Source of the DNA: Minicystis rosea
GTDB lineage: Bacteria; Myxococcota_A; Polyangia; Polyangiales; Polyangiaceae
NCBI GenBank assembly: GCA_001931535.1
Contig: CP016211.1
Location: forward strand, 5,625,573 to 5,689,572
Direction: 5' to 3'
Length of the DNA stretch: 64,000 bases
Of this stretch, positions 35,580-43,552 are shown piece by piece. Below the pieces are notes generated by a model. The model worked only from the letters and a program-made list of their open reading frames with translations. It did not search any database and was not told the origin of the DNA. The first letter of the stretch is position 1. Each line of letters begins with the position of its first letter. The translations under genes were made by a program, and so were the position numbers.

Positions 35580-35779
35580 CGGGAACGGTGGTGTTCGTCC
35601 ACCAGTGACGGCCCCGTCCTCTGCGGCTCCCACGCGGTGAGCGCAGCCTTTGCGGGGCCTGTACTGGTGCGGCCCTCACACCACGTGAAGGCACGTTTAC
35701 GGTCGGCGTCGCCGCGCGGGAAATCATGGGTGATCGGGCTGCGTGAGCGATGGCGCGCGGGTTGCTGTTGGTGCTGGCC

Positions 35780-36439
35780 ATGAGCCCCACATTCCCCCGC
35801 CCCACGCTGCCCTCGCAAACTGCGCGGATCCTCGTCGCGCTCACCGCCTTCGCCGCGCTCGCGCCCCTCGGGTGCATGAGCGCCGCCATCGACGATCGCG
35901 CCAACGCACGGGTCGCCGAGGTCCGCGCCGACACCGAAGCCGCCGTCGTCAACACCTCGTGCATGGATGGCCGGGCGCTGGGCACGAATTGCGGCCTCAT
36001 CATGCGCCGCCTCGCGACCGACGACTTCCGTAAGCTCTTCCGGGAGAACTTCTGCAAGGACATCACCGCGGAGGCCTGCCAGACGCGCTACGAGCGCATG
36101 ATCAACGCCCGCTTGGAGCAGCGGTATTACGCGGCCAATCAAGAGGCGGTCGCCCGCACGTGCGACGCGAATCCCGGCCGGTGCGAGGATCCCATCGCCT
36201 ACGAGATGCTCATGCTCGACTCGCACAACGGCCGCGTGCTGCAAGAGGGCGCGCGGGCCGAGCTCAAGGTGGAGCACGCCCGCCGCCGCGCCCACGCGGC
36301 CGACGTCAACGCGACGCTGGCCGTCACCGCCGCCGCGCTCGGCGACGTGGCTTATGCGACCCACAATGGGCCCAAGTGCCGCACGTATCCCAGCCTGCTC
36401 GGTGGGACGAACACCGTTTGCAGCGACGGCCGGCGATGA
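35780..36439 (+). CDS. Putative Cys-containing lipoprotein
   Basis: 219 residues from ATG 35780; ATG 35750 is an equally open alternative with GTGAG upstream. Lipobox LAPLGC follows a hydrophobic stretch. The mature part is helical and charged with several Cys (VNTSCMDG, NFCKDITAEACQTRYERM, RTCDANPGRCEDP). No domain recognised. It follows the L,D-transpeptidase gene in the same direction with a gap of about 170 bases. Confidence 0.6.
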   Translation: MSPTFPRPTLPSQTARILVALTAFAALAPLGCMSAAIDDRANARVAEVRADTEAAVVNTSCMDGRALGTNCGLIMRRLATDDFRKLFRENFCKDITAEACQTRYERMINARLEQRYYAANQEAVARTCDANPGRCEDPIAYEMLMLDSHNGRVLQEGARAELKVEHARRRAHAADVNATLAVTAAALGDVAYATHNGPKCRTYPSLLGGTNTVCSDGRR

Positions 36440-36452
36440 CGGGAGATAGGCA

Positions 36453-36470
36453 CGCTCGAAGCTTCGAGCG
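36453..36470. terminator. 18-bp perfect palindrome after the lipoprotein gene
   Basis: CGCTCGAAGCTTCGAGCG reads the same on both strands, 14 bases after the lipoprotein stop. It may be a terminator hairpin or a protein-binding site. Confidence 0.4.
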
Positions 36471-36627
36471 GAGTCCGATGAAGCGGCCTTCCGAGCTTCG
36501 ATAAGACCAACGGCGGCGCCACGGCTTCGTGGAGATGGGTTTGCCGGCCGAAGCGCAATGCACGTTGGGTCGCCCCCAATCGATGCTGCTCATCGCATGT
36601 CAGGCCGAGTTGCCCGAATGGCAGCTC

Positions 36628-36650
36628 GAGCGGTCATGGGCTGACCGCTC
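36628..36650. terminator. Hairpin between convergent genes
   Basis: Arms GAGCGGTCA and TGACCGCTC (9 bp) with a 5-base loop, 27 bases after the GNAT stop on the minus strand. Likely terminator for the GNAT gene, perhaps in both directions. Confidence 0.5.
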
Positions 36651-36676
36651 CTTGCGGTGGCAGGCGAGGTGGTGCG

Positions 36677-37348
36677 TCAGCCGCCGGCGAGCACGCCGCC
36701 TTCAGGCTCGGGCGCGGGTGCGGCGTCGCTCGGGGAGCGCAGGCCGAGCGACTCGGCGGCGGCGCGGAGCAAGCGGCGCAGCGGGTGCTCGGCCTCTTGC
36801 TCGGGGCTCTCGGGAGGCCAGCGGAGGGGCACGTCGAACATGAGTGTTTGACCGTCCTCGGGGAGCAACGTGGCGCCGACGTCGGTGAGCAGGTGGCGCA
36901 TGCGCGTGTTGTCGGCGAGCACGGTGCCACGGAAGCTGTGCACCGCGCGCTCGCGGGCCACGCGCGCCAACGCGCGCAGCAGCAAGCGTCCGATGCCTTT
37001 GCCCTGCGCTTCGTCGACGACGGTGACCGCGGCTTCGGCCACACCGGGTGATCCTTCGAGGCAGACGTAGCGCGCCACGCCGAGGCCGATCTCGGACTTG
37101 AGATCGCACGAGTCCGTGGTGGCCACGATGGCCACGTGACGATCACCGTCGACCTCGGTCAGGTAGCGGACCATGTCCTCGTTGAGCTCGGGCAGCACCG
37201 CGAAGAAGCGTTGATAACGCGATCGCATGGAGAGGCGACCGAAGGCTCGGCGCAGCTCGGGCGCGTCCTCGGGGCGGATGAAACGCAGCGTGACGCGTGT
37301 CCCGTCGGCGAGGACGTGATCCTCTCGGAAGGTCGCAGGCGTCGTCAC
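36677..37348 (-). CDS. GNAT-family N-acetyltransferase
   Basis: 223 residues, GTG start with GGAG about 6 bases upstream. The GNAT fold runs from about 15 to 170, with RFIRPEDAPELRRAF at the start and the acetyl-CoA binding motif DEAQGKGIGRLLLRALARVA (Q-x-x-G-x-G/A). The last 45 residues are a Pro/Glu-rich tail. Similar proteins acetylate proteins or small amines; the substrate is unknown. Confidence 0.82.
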   Translation of the reverse strand: MTTPATFREDHVLADGTRVTLRFIRPEDAPELRRAFGRLSMRSRYQRFFAVLPELNEDMVRYLTEVDGDRHVAIVATTDSCDLKSEIGLGVARYVCLEGSPGVAEAAVTVVDEAQGKGIGRLLLRALARVARERAVHSFRGTVLADNTRMRHLLTDVGATLLPEDGQTLMFDVPLRWPPESPEQEAEHPLRRLLRAAAESLGLRSPSDAAPAPEPEGGVLAGG

Positions 37349-37625
37349 GGTGCTCCAGGATGTCTCTGTTGCTGCGTCGCGTCAATCAGGTCGAGCCTGG
37401 ACGATCGTCATCGAATTTACGACGGGTGACCTGATCGTCTGCGTGCCTGTCGGCAACGAAGCACGCGTCGTGAAGGCGTGAATGCCGTCCGCGGCAGAGC
37501 CCATGGCGTGCGCACCGGAAAGCGCGGTGACGGCGCTGGTTCGAGCACGGATCGTCGCGTGCGCGCTCGCATCGATGTCTGCGGCCGCGCACAGATTCCG
37601 GAGCGGCGAAGCGAGCGGCCCATGG

Positions 37626-37631
37626 TATACG
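37626..37631 (+). promoter_or_regulatory. -10-like TATACG before ugd
   Basis: TATACG lies 7 bases before the ATG, so a transcript from it would start at the initiator codon. No clear -35. Confidence 0.35.
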
Positions 37632-37638
37632 GGGCGCC

Positions 37639-38940
37639 ATGCAGCTTGCAGTCGTTGGTACGGGATACGTCGGCCTCGTGGCCGGCGCGGGGTTCGCCGA
37701 CTTCGGCAACGACGTGGCTTGCGTCGACGTGGACGCAGGCAAGATCGCGCGGCTCCTCCGCGGCGAAGTCCCGATCTACGAGCCGGGCCTGGACACGCTC
37801 ATCGCCAACAACGTCAAGGCCGGCCGGCTCAAGTTCTCCACCGACGTAGCGGCCGCGATCCGCGGCGCCGAGGTCGTGTTCATCGCCGTGGGCACGCCGC
37901 CCGCAGCCGATGGATCGGCCGATCTCTCCGCCGTCTTCTCCGTGGCGCGGACCATCGGCGAGAACATGAACGGCTTCAAGGTCGTCGCCACGAAGAGCAC
38001 CGTGCCCGTGGGCACCGCCGATCGGATCAAGGAGATCCTCTCCGGCTCGACCACGCACCCGTTCGGCGTCGCGTCGAACCCCGAGTTTCTCAAAGAGGGC
38101 AACGCGATCAACGATTTCATGAAGCCCGATCGCGTGGTCATCGGCTCCGATAGCCAGAAGGCGCGCGACGTGCTGCGCCACCTGTACTCGCCCTTCGTGC
38201 GCACCACCGATCGCATCCACACGATGGACGCGCGCTCCGCCGAGCTGACGAAGTACGCGGCCAACGCGCTCCTCGCGACGCGCATCTCGTTCATGAACGA
38301 TCTGGCGATGCTCGCCGAGAAGCTCGGCGCCGACATCGATTTCGTGCGCCGCGGCGTCGGCGCCGATTCGCGCATCGGGCCGAAGTTCCTCTTCCCCGGG
38401 CCGGGCTTCGGCGGCTCGTGCTTCCCGAAGGACATCTCCGCGCTCCAGCAGACGGCGCAACAAGCGGGCTACGAGCTCGCGGTGGTGCGCGCCGTCGAAG
38501 AGGTCAACGCGCGGCAGAAGAAGGTGCTCGGTCACAAGGTGGCGAAGCACTTCGGCGACGGGCTCGCCGGCCGTCGCATCGGGGTCTGGGGCCTCGCGTT
38601 CAAGCCGCAGACGGACGACATCCGCGAGTCGCCGGCGCTCACGCTCATCGACGATCTCTTGGCCGCGGGCGCGATCGTGCAAGCGCACGATCCCGAGGCG
38701 ATGGCCAACGTGAAGGCCATCTACGGTGATCGCGTGACCTTCGCCGACACGATGTACGGCGCCGCCGAAGGCGCCGACGCGCTGGTGCTCGTGACCGAGT
38801 GGCACGAGTACCGCTCGCCGGACTTCCAGCGCTTGAAGAAGCTGCTGAAGGCGCCCGTGCTCTTCGACGGCCGCAACATGTGGGTGCCGGACGAGGTGCG
38901 CGAGCTCGGCTTCCACTACAACGGCATCGGCCGGCCGTAA
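37639..38940 (+). CDS. ugd: UDP-glucose 6-dehydrogenase
   Basis: 433 residues. NAD-binding VVGTGYVGLV at the N-terminus, the YEPGLD and VAVGTPP segments, the central KYAANALLATRISFMN helix and the catalytic Cys261 in GPGFGGSCFPKD. It oxidises UDP-glucose to UDP-glucuronate for polysaccharide synthesis. Complete; no glycosyltransferases adjacent. Followed directly by the hairpin array at 38952. Confidence 0.95.
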   Translation: MQLAVVGTGYVGLVAGAGFADFGNDVACVDVDAGKIARLLRGEVPIYEPGLDTLIANNVKAGRLKFSTDVAAAIRGAEVVFIAVGTPPAADGSADLSAVFSVARTIGENMNGFKVVATKSTVPVGTADRIKEILSGSTTHPFGVASNPEFLKEGNAINDFMKPDRVVIGSDSQKARDVLRHLYSPFVRTTDRIHTMDARSAELTKYAANALLATRISFMNDLAMLAEKLGADIDFVRRGVGADSRIGPKFLFPGPGFGGSCFPKDISALQQTAQQAGYELAVVRAVEEVNARQKKVLGHKVAKHFGDGLAGRRIGVWGLAFKPQTDDIRESPALTLIDDLLAAGAIVQAHDPEAMANVKAIYGDRVTFADTMYGAAEGADALVLVTEWHEYRSPDFQRLKKLLKAPVLFDGRNMWVPDEVRELGFHYNGIGRP

Positions 38941-39276
38941 GGCGTTGTCATGATGGGGCCGCGAGCGGCCCCAAACCCCGTCTCGATGGGGCCGCAAGCG
39001 GCCCCATACCCGTCTCGATGGGGCCGCAAGCGGCCCCATACCCCGCGCTGGACGAGCCAGCGCTGATCACGACGAGGCCGCAAGCGGTCCACGTGCTGGA
39101 CGCGCCGGCGATGATCACGGTGGGGCCGAGATCGGCCCCGTTTCCTGCGCTGATCTCCCGAGCGCGCGAGCGCGCTTCCATGCGTCGATCGCGTGCATGC
39201 GATCGCGATTGCATGCGCATGCGTCGGGGCAGCACGCCGGGTTGTCACGAGGATGCGTTCGCCCTAGGTGGACGCA
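38941..39276. other. Intergenic region between ugd and the MFS gene
   Basis: 336 bases without a gene. The first 200 hold the hairpin array; 39160-39240 is rich in GCATGC/GATCGC palindromes. No promoter was convincing. Confidence 0.5.
38952..39139. repeat. Tandem hairpin array 3' of ugd
   Basis: Three good hairpins TGGGGCCGC-2nt-GCGGCCCCA start at 38954, 38987 and 39019 (spacing 33 and 32). A degenerate one is at 39074-39090, and GGGGCCGA-GA-TCGGCCCC is at 39122-39139; the last two lie in diverged copies of a 45-bp unit (GCTGGACG...GATCACG). The array begins 11 bases after the ugd stop. Same core as the array 3' of bamA. Confidence 0.88.
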
Positions 39277-40557
39277 ATGGCCGGCGCCCCATCGAGCAGC
39301 GAGTCCCCGAAACACTCTCCCTTCGCCGCGCTCCAGCACCGAGACTTTCGCTTCTTCGCGGCGGCGCGGTTCCTCGCGACGGTCGCGGTGCAGATGCAAT
39401 CGCTCGCCGTCGGCTTTCAGGTCTATGCGCTGACCCATCGCAAGATCGATCTGGCGTACGTCGGGCTCGCGCAGTTCATCCCGATCATCAGCCTCTCCAT
39501 CGTCGCGGGGCAGCTCGCCGATCGCGTCGATCGGCGCGCCATCCTCATGGCCTGCGACGTCGTCTTCGCGGGCTGCGCGGTGGCGTTGTTCGTGCTCGCG
39601 CGCTCACCGGCGCCGAACCTCGCGGCCATCCTCGTGGTGCTCGCGATGCTGGGCGCGGCGCGCGCGTTCTATGGCCCGGCGGGCTCGTCGCTCCTCCCGG
39701 CGCTCGTGCCGCGCGAGCACTTTCCCAATGCGGTGACGTGGCAATCGACGCTGTGGGAGATCGCGGCCATCGGCGGGCCGAGCTTGGGCGGCGCGGTGTA
39801 CGGGATCACGGGCGCGCCGGCGCCGGTGTATCTCACGTGCGCGGTGGTGCTGGTGATCGCGGGCGTGCTCGTGCTCGGCATCCGCAACAAGGGTGATCGG
39901 CTCGATCGCAAGCCCGCCACGCTGGGCACGGCGCTCGCGGGCGTGCGCTACGTGATGAGCCACAAGATCCTGCTCGGGTGCATCTCGCTCGATTTCTTCG
40001 CGGTCTTCCTCGGGGGCGCGAGCGCGCTCTTGCCGGTGTTCGCCACCGACATCCTGGAGGTCGGCCCGCGCGGGCTCGGCGTGCTGCGCGCGGCGCCGGC
40101 CGTGGGCGCGGGGCTCACCGCGATCTTCCTCGCGTTCCGGCCGCTGCAGGGGCGAGCCGGCGTGAAGATGCTCACGGCCGTCGGCGTGTTCGGCGTGGCC
40201 ACGATCGTGTTCGGCCTGTCGCACAGCTACCTGCTCAGCCTGGCCGCGCTCGCGGTCACCGGCGCGGCCGACATGGTGAGCGTGGTGGTGCGCTCGACGC
40301 TCATCCAACAGGCCACGCCGCCCGAGATGCGCGGACGCGTGAGCGCGGTGAACCTGATGTTCATCGGAGCGTCGAACGAGCTCGGCGAGTTCGAGTCGGG
40401 CACGGTCGCCGAAGCGCTCGGCGCCGTCCCCGCGGTCCTGTTCGGCGGCGCGGGCACGATCCTGGTCGTGCTCTTGTGGGCGTTCAAATTCCCGCAGATT
40501 CGCGAGGTGGATCGCCTCGAAGACGTGAAGCCGGAGGGTGCCCCCAAAGGCGCTTGA
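39277..40557 (+). CDS. MFS transporter, enterobactin-exporter (EntS)-like
   Basis: 426 residues from ATG 39277 (AGGTGG 8 bases upstream). About 12 membrane segments. The N-terminal HRDFRFFAAARFLATVAVQMQSLAVGFQVY and the RVDRRAIL loop resemble MFS_3/EntS-type exporters. The substrate is unknown. Its stop is 3 bases from the stop of the convergent aspartyl-protease gene. Confidence 0.85.
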   Translation: MAGAPSSSESPKHSPFAALQHRDFRFFAAARFLATVAVQMQSLAVGFQVYALTHRKIDLAYVGLAQFIPIISLSIVAGQLADRVDRRAILMACDVVFAGCAVALFVLARSPAPNLAAILVVLAMLGAARAFYGPAGSSLLPALVPREHFPNAVTWQSTLWEIAAIGGPSLGGAVYGITGAPAPVYLTCAVVLVIAGVLVLGIRNKGDRLDRKPATLGTALAGVRYVMSHKILLGCISLDFFAVFLGGASALLPVFATDILEVGPRGLGVLRAAPAVGAGLTAIFLAFRPLQGRAGVKMLTAVGVFGVATIVFGLSHSYLLSLAALAVTGAADMVSVVVRSTLIQQATPPEMRGRVSAVNLMFIGASNELGEFESGTVAEALGAVPAVLFGGAGTILVVLLWAFKFPQIREVDRLEDVKPEGAPKGA

Positions 40558-40560
40558 GGC

Positions 40561-41769
40561 TCAAGGGCCCATCAGCAAATCACGCGTGTCGAGCTGCAGA
40601 TCCATCGGCATCCCGTCGCGAACGATCGTCACCGTGATCTTCGACGGCGCTGGAGACGCGAGGGACCAAGCGCGGTTGGCCGCCGGAATCGAGCTCACCG
40701 GCGCGCCTCCGATGGCGGAGACCTCGTCGCCGATCTGAATCCCCTGCTCCTCGGCGGAGCTGCCGTCGAGCACGGCGGTGACGTGAATGGGGCTCAGCGC
40801 CCGCTCCAAGCTGATGCCCGCGAAGTAGCCGAAAGCAGGCTCGACGAAGGTGTCGCCCTTGTATCCATCGAGGCGCAGCGTCTCCTTCGGATAGTCGACC
40901 GTGACCAAGAAATGCCGCAGGAAGCCGGAAGGAACGAAGCCCAACATCGTCGTCCCCGCGGGCACGTCGAGGCCCGTGAAGAACGTTTGAGGCGCCGTGC
41001 GCGTGGTGATGTGATCGACCTTCTTGCCGCCGACCTCCATGGTCCCGAGGGTCGATAGCCGAGACCAGAAGGTGCCAGCGGCCGCCGGGGTGTAGAAGCC
41101 ATCGAGCGCGGGCCGCGGGTGCGCAGTGCTCAATGAATCGAACATGGCATCGGGCACGAGGCCGAGCGAAGCGCCGGTATCGAGCAGGAAGGTGCCGGAG
41201 ACGCCTTCGAGCGATCCTGGCACCATCAGGTAATCGTGCGTCGTATAGGCCACCGTGGCCGGATCACCTTCCACGTGATCGCAGGCGCGGAGCGAGGCTT
41301 CGTCGATGGTGTCGTCGAGCCACAATCGCTGTCGTGCGTAGTCGACCGACAAGGCGAAAGCGCCGAGGAAGTCCGTGCCCAGAATGCCTGTCTGGCCACC
41401 GACGGTGGTCCAATTGCTGGGCAGGTTGACGGTTCGGGATCGACCCGCCACCGTCACTTCGTGCATCCCCGAGCTGCCGACAGATTTGGCGATGGCAGAG
41501 GTGGGCGCGCCCGTGTCGACGATGAACGAGTGGGGGCCGGTGCCGTCGATCATCACGTCGACGGTGATCTTGCCGGCGTAATCGCCGATCGCGACACCCT
41601 CTGGGCACACCGCGGGCGCAGCGCCGCCGGAGCCGCCGGAGCCGCTCGACGATGACGCGCTCGACGATGAAGAGGTCGAGCCGGAGGGCGCCTCTCCACC
41701 GCCTCCGCATCCCCAAAGAGCCAAGAGAGCAGCCACGAACGCGGGCCCGATGGTGCATCGAATTCGCAT
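40561..41769 (-). CDS. Lipoprotein with two retropepsin-like DTG motifs and a PDZ domain
   Basis: 402 residues from ATG 41769. Lipobox LALWGC, then a Ser/Gly linker (about 27-50). Two aspartyl-protease lobes follow: FIVDTGAPTS (Asp85) and FLLDTGASLG (Asp197), separated by about 110 residues, with flap-like strands. Residues about 315-400 form a PDZ domain (GISLERAL, GSSAEEQGIQIGDEVSAIGG). It would act as a periplasmic or outer-membrane protease. Each lobe has its own DTG, a bilobal pepsin-like pattern rather than the usual single-lobe bacterial form. Confidence 0.8.
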   Translation of the reverse strand: MRIRCTIGPAFVAALLALWGCGGGGEAPSGSTSSSSSASSSSGSGGSGGAAPAVCPEGVAIGDYAGKITVDVMIDGTGPHSFIVDTGAPTSAIAKSVGSSGMHEVTVAGRSRTVNLPSNWTTVGGQTGILGTDFLGAFALSVDYARQRLWLDDTIDEASLRACDHVEGDPATVAYTTHDYLMVPGSLEGVSGTFLLDTGASLGLVPDAMFDSLSTAHPRPALDGFYTPAAAGTFWSRLSTLGTMEVGGKKVDHITTRTAPQTFFTGLDVPAGTTMLGFVPSGFLRHFLVTVDYPKETLRLDGYKGDTFVEPAFGYFAGISLERALSPIHVTAVLDGSSAEEQGIQIGDEVSAIGGAPVSSIPAANRAWSLASPAPSKITVTIVRDGMPMDLQLDTRDLLMGP

Positions 41770-41865
41770 GCGCCGTGGGTAGTGCGGCCTGCGCCGGCGC
41801 GCGGTGCGAATCCGGTGAATCGCAGTGCGAAAGCGATCACGACGCAACCGAAAGCGCGACCGCGA

Positions 41866-42699
41866 TCAGGTGGCGTCGCGGCGAAACTCGCCCGGTGAGC
41901 ATCCCCAGCGCGCGCGGAACATGCGGTGGAAGCGGCCGAGATCGGTGAAGCCGGCGGCGAGCGCGGCTTCGATCACCGAGCAGCGTCCGGTGCGGAGCAG
42001 CGTGGCGGCGTGCGCGAGACGCACGTCGAGCACGTACCGATAGGGGCTCTTGCCGACCTGCTCTCGGAAGAGACGGCCGAAATGGTGCGGGCTCATGCTC
42101 GCGGCGCGGGCCAGATCGGCGATGGAGAGCGGGTGATCGTAGCGCTCACGGATGGCCTCGACGGCGCGGCGAATCCGCGGATCGAGCGCGCGTTGCGAGG
42201 TGGCGGGCCGGGCATCGTGGCGAAGGAGCTCGATGGCCAGGGCTTCCGCGAGGGCGCTCGCCGCGAGATCTTCCCCGGGCCCAGGGCCGCGCGCTTCATC
42301 GAGGAGCAACCGCGCCAACGCCGCGACGCGGGCCGGATTGCGCACGAGCCCCGGCGCCAGCGTGCGCCCGCGCATCGAAGGCCCGACGGCGTCGGCGACC
42401 TGCTCGATGGTGTCCTCTCTCAGATACACGGTCGCGGATCGAAACCGCCCGAAGCTCGTCGCGTGCTCGACCCACGCGGGCACCACCATCGCATGACCGC
42501 GCTGCACCTCGATGGGCGTCGCGCCGATGCGATAGGTTGCGTGGCCTTCTTCGATCCAAGTCACCTCCACGCCGGTGTGCGCGGTCGTGGCGCCGACGAC
42601 CGCGTCATCGCTCGCGTGATCCCAGAGGCGCACGCGGACCTCGGGGCTCACCGTCCGATCGAGGGCGATCATGGCATCGTAGTCCGAGCGATCGGCCAT
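41866..42699 (-). CDS. AraC-family transcriptional regulator
   Basis: 277 residues. An N-terminal cupin-like AraC ligand domain (about 10-150; EEGHATYRIG, PAWVEHAT) and a C-terminal double HTH (YDHPLSIADLARAASMSPHHFGRLFREQVGKSP, AALAAGFTDLGRFHRMFRARWGCSPGEFRR). Target unknown. It reads away from nothing nearby that is clearly co-regulated. Confidence 0.9.
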   Translation of the reverse strand: MADRSDYDAMIALDRTVSPEVRVRLWDHASDDAVVGATTAHTGVEVTWIEEGHATYRIGATPIEVQRGHAMVVPAWVEHATSFGRFRSATVYLREDTIEQVADAVGPSMRGRTLAPGLVRNPARVAALARLLLDEARGPGPGEDLAASALAEALAIELLRHDARPATSQRALDPRIRRAVEAIRERYDHPLSIADLARAASMSPHHFGRLFREQVGKSPYRYVLDVRLAHAATLLRTGRCSVIEAALAAGFTDLGRFHRMFRARWGCSPGEFRRDAT

Positions 42700-42775
42700 C
42701 GGGATCGCTCGATGCTAACGCAGGACGAGGCCTCGCCGGGAGCCGTTCCCCGGTGCGAGATACGATGTGTCGAAG

Positions 42776-43471
42776 CTAGCCGCCCAAGAAGGGCGCGAGG
42801 AATGCGTCGGCCTCTTGGAGGATGCGATCCAACGAGGCCGTGAGCTCGTGCCCGTCATCGACCTCGACCAAACGCACATGGCGTTTGCCTTGGGCCCATG
42901 CGCGCGAGAGGCCGACATCGACGACCGCGTCGCCGCGACCGTGCACGATCAGCGTCGGTACGCGCACGTCGGGCCAACCGTCGTCGACGGCATCGACGGC
43001 GATGGCGTCGCGGATGAAGCCGAAATCGACGCGGCTGCGGCGCTTCTCGGCGTAGTCCTCGGTCTCGAGCCAGCCGGTCTCCTCCCAAGCGCGAAAGCCT
43101 TCTTCGCCGATGCGCAGGCGCCAGCGCTCGGCGAGGCGGAACGCGGGCGCGAGCAGCACGAGCGCGCACACGCGTGGATCCTGGGCGGCGACGCGCGTGG
43201 CGGTGAGGCCGCCCAGGCTCGATCCGAAGAGCACCGCGCGATCGCGATCGCCGCCGATGGCGCCGCGCACGGACTCGATGATCACCGAGAGGCGGAGGTG
43301 CTCGAGCGACGGCAGGCGCAGGTTCAAGCGCTCGACGGCGACGCCGCGCTTCGCGTAGTGCGCGGCGACGGCCACGCCCTTGTACGACGAGGGCCCGGAG
43401 GCGAAGCCGTGCAGGTAGAGAAAACGCGGTCCAGCGGTCTCGAGCGGCGCGGGGATGGCGGCGATGGTCAC
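42776..43471 (-). CDS. Alpha/beta hydrolase, YqiA/UPF0227-like esterase
   Basis: 231 residues from GTG 43471; the open frame extends farther but that part is low-complexity Arg/Ala antisense to the M28 gene. Oxyanion motif LYLHGFASGPSSYKG, nucleophile Ser85 in GSSLGG, acid in HGRGDAVV and His in DDGHELT. The G-F-x-S-x-P start and short length resemble YqiA-type esterases. It probably cleaves small esters in the cytoplasm. Confidence 0.75.
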   Translation of the reverse strand: MTIAAIPAPLETAGPRFLYLHGFASGPSSYKGVAVAAHYAKRGVAVERLNLRLPSLEHLRLSVIIESVRGAIGGDRDRAVLFGSSLGGLTATRVAAQDPRVCALVLLAPAFRLAERWRLRIGEEGFRAWEETGWLETEDYAEKRRSRVDFGFIRDAIAVDAVDDGWPDVRVPTLIVHGRGDAVVDVGLSRAWAQGKRHVRLVEVDDGHELTASLDRILQEADAFLAPFLGG

Positions 43472-43552
43472 GAGCGAGGCGTGCCGGAGGCGCGGCGCGG
43501 CGGCAAGGCATGAACGGCGCTCGCCATCTCCGCTACGCTGCCGGCCCAGCGC

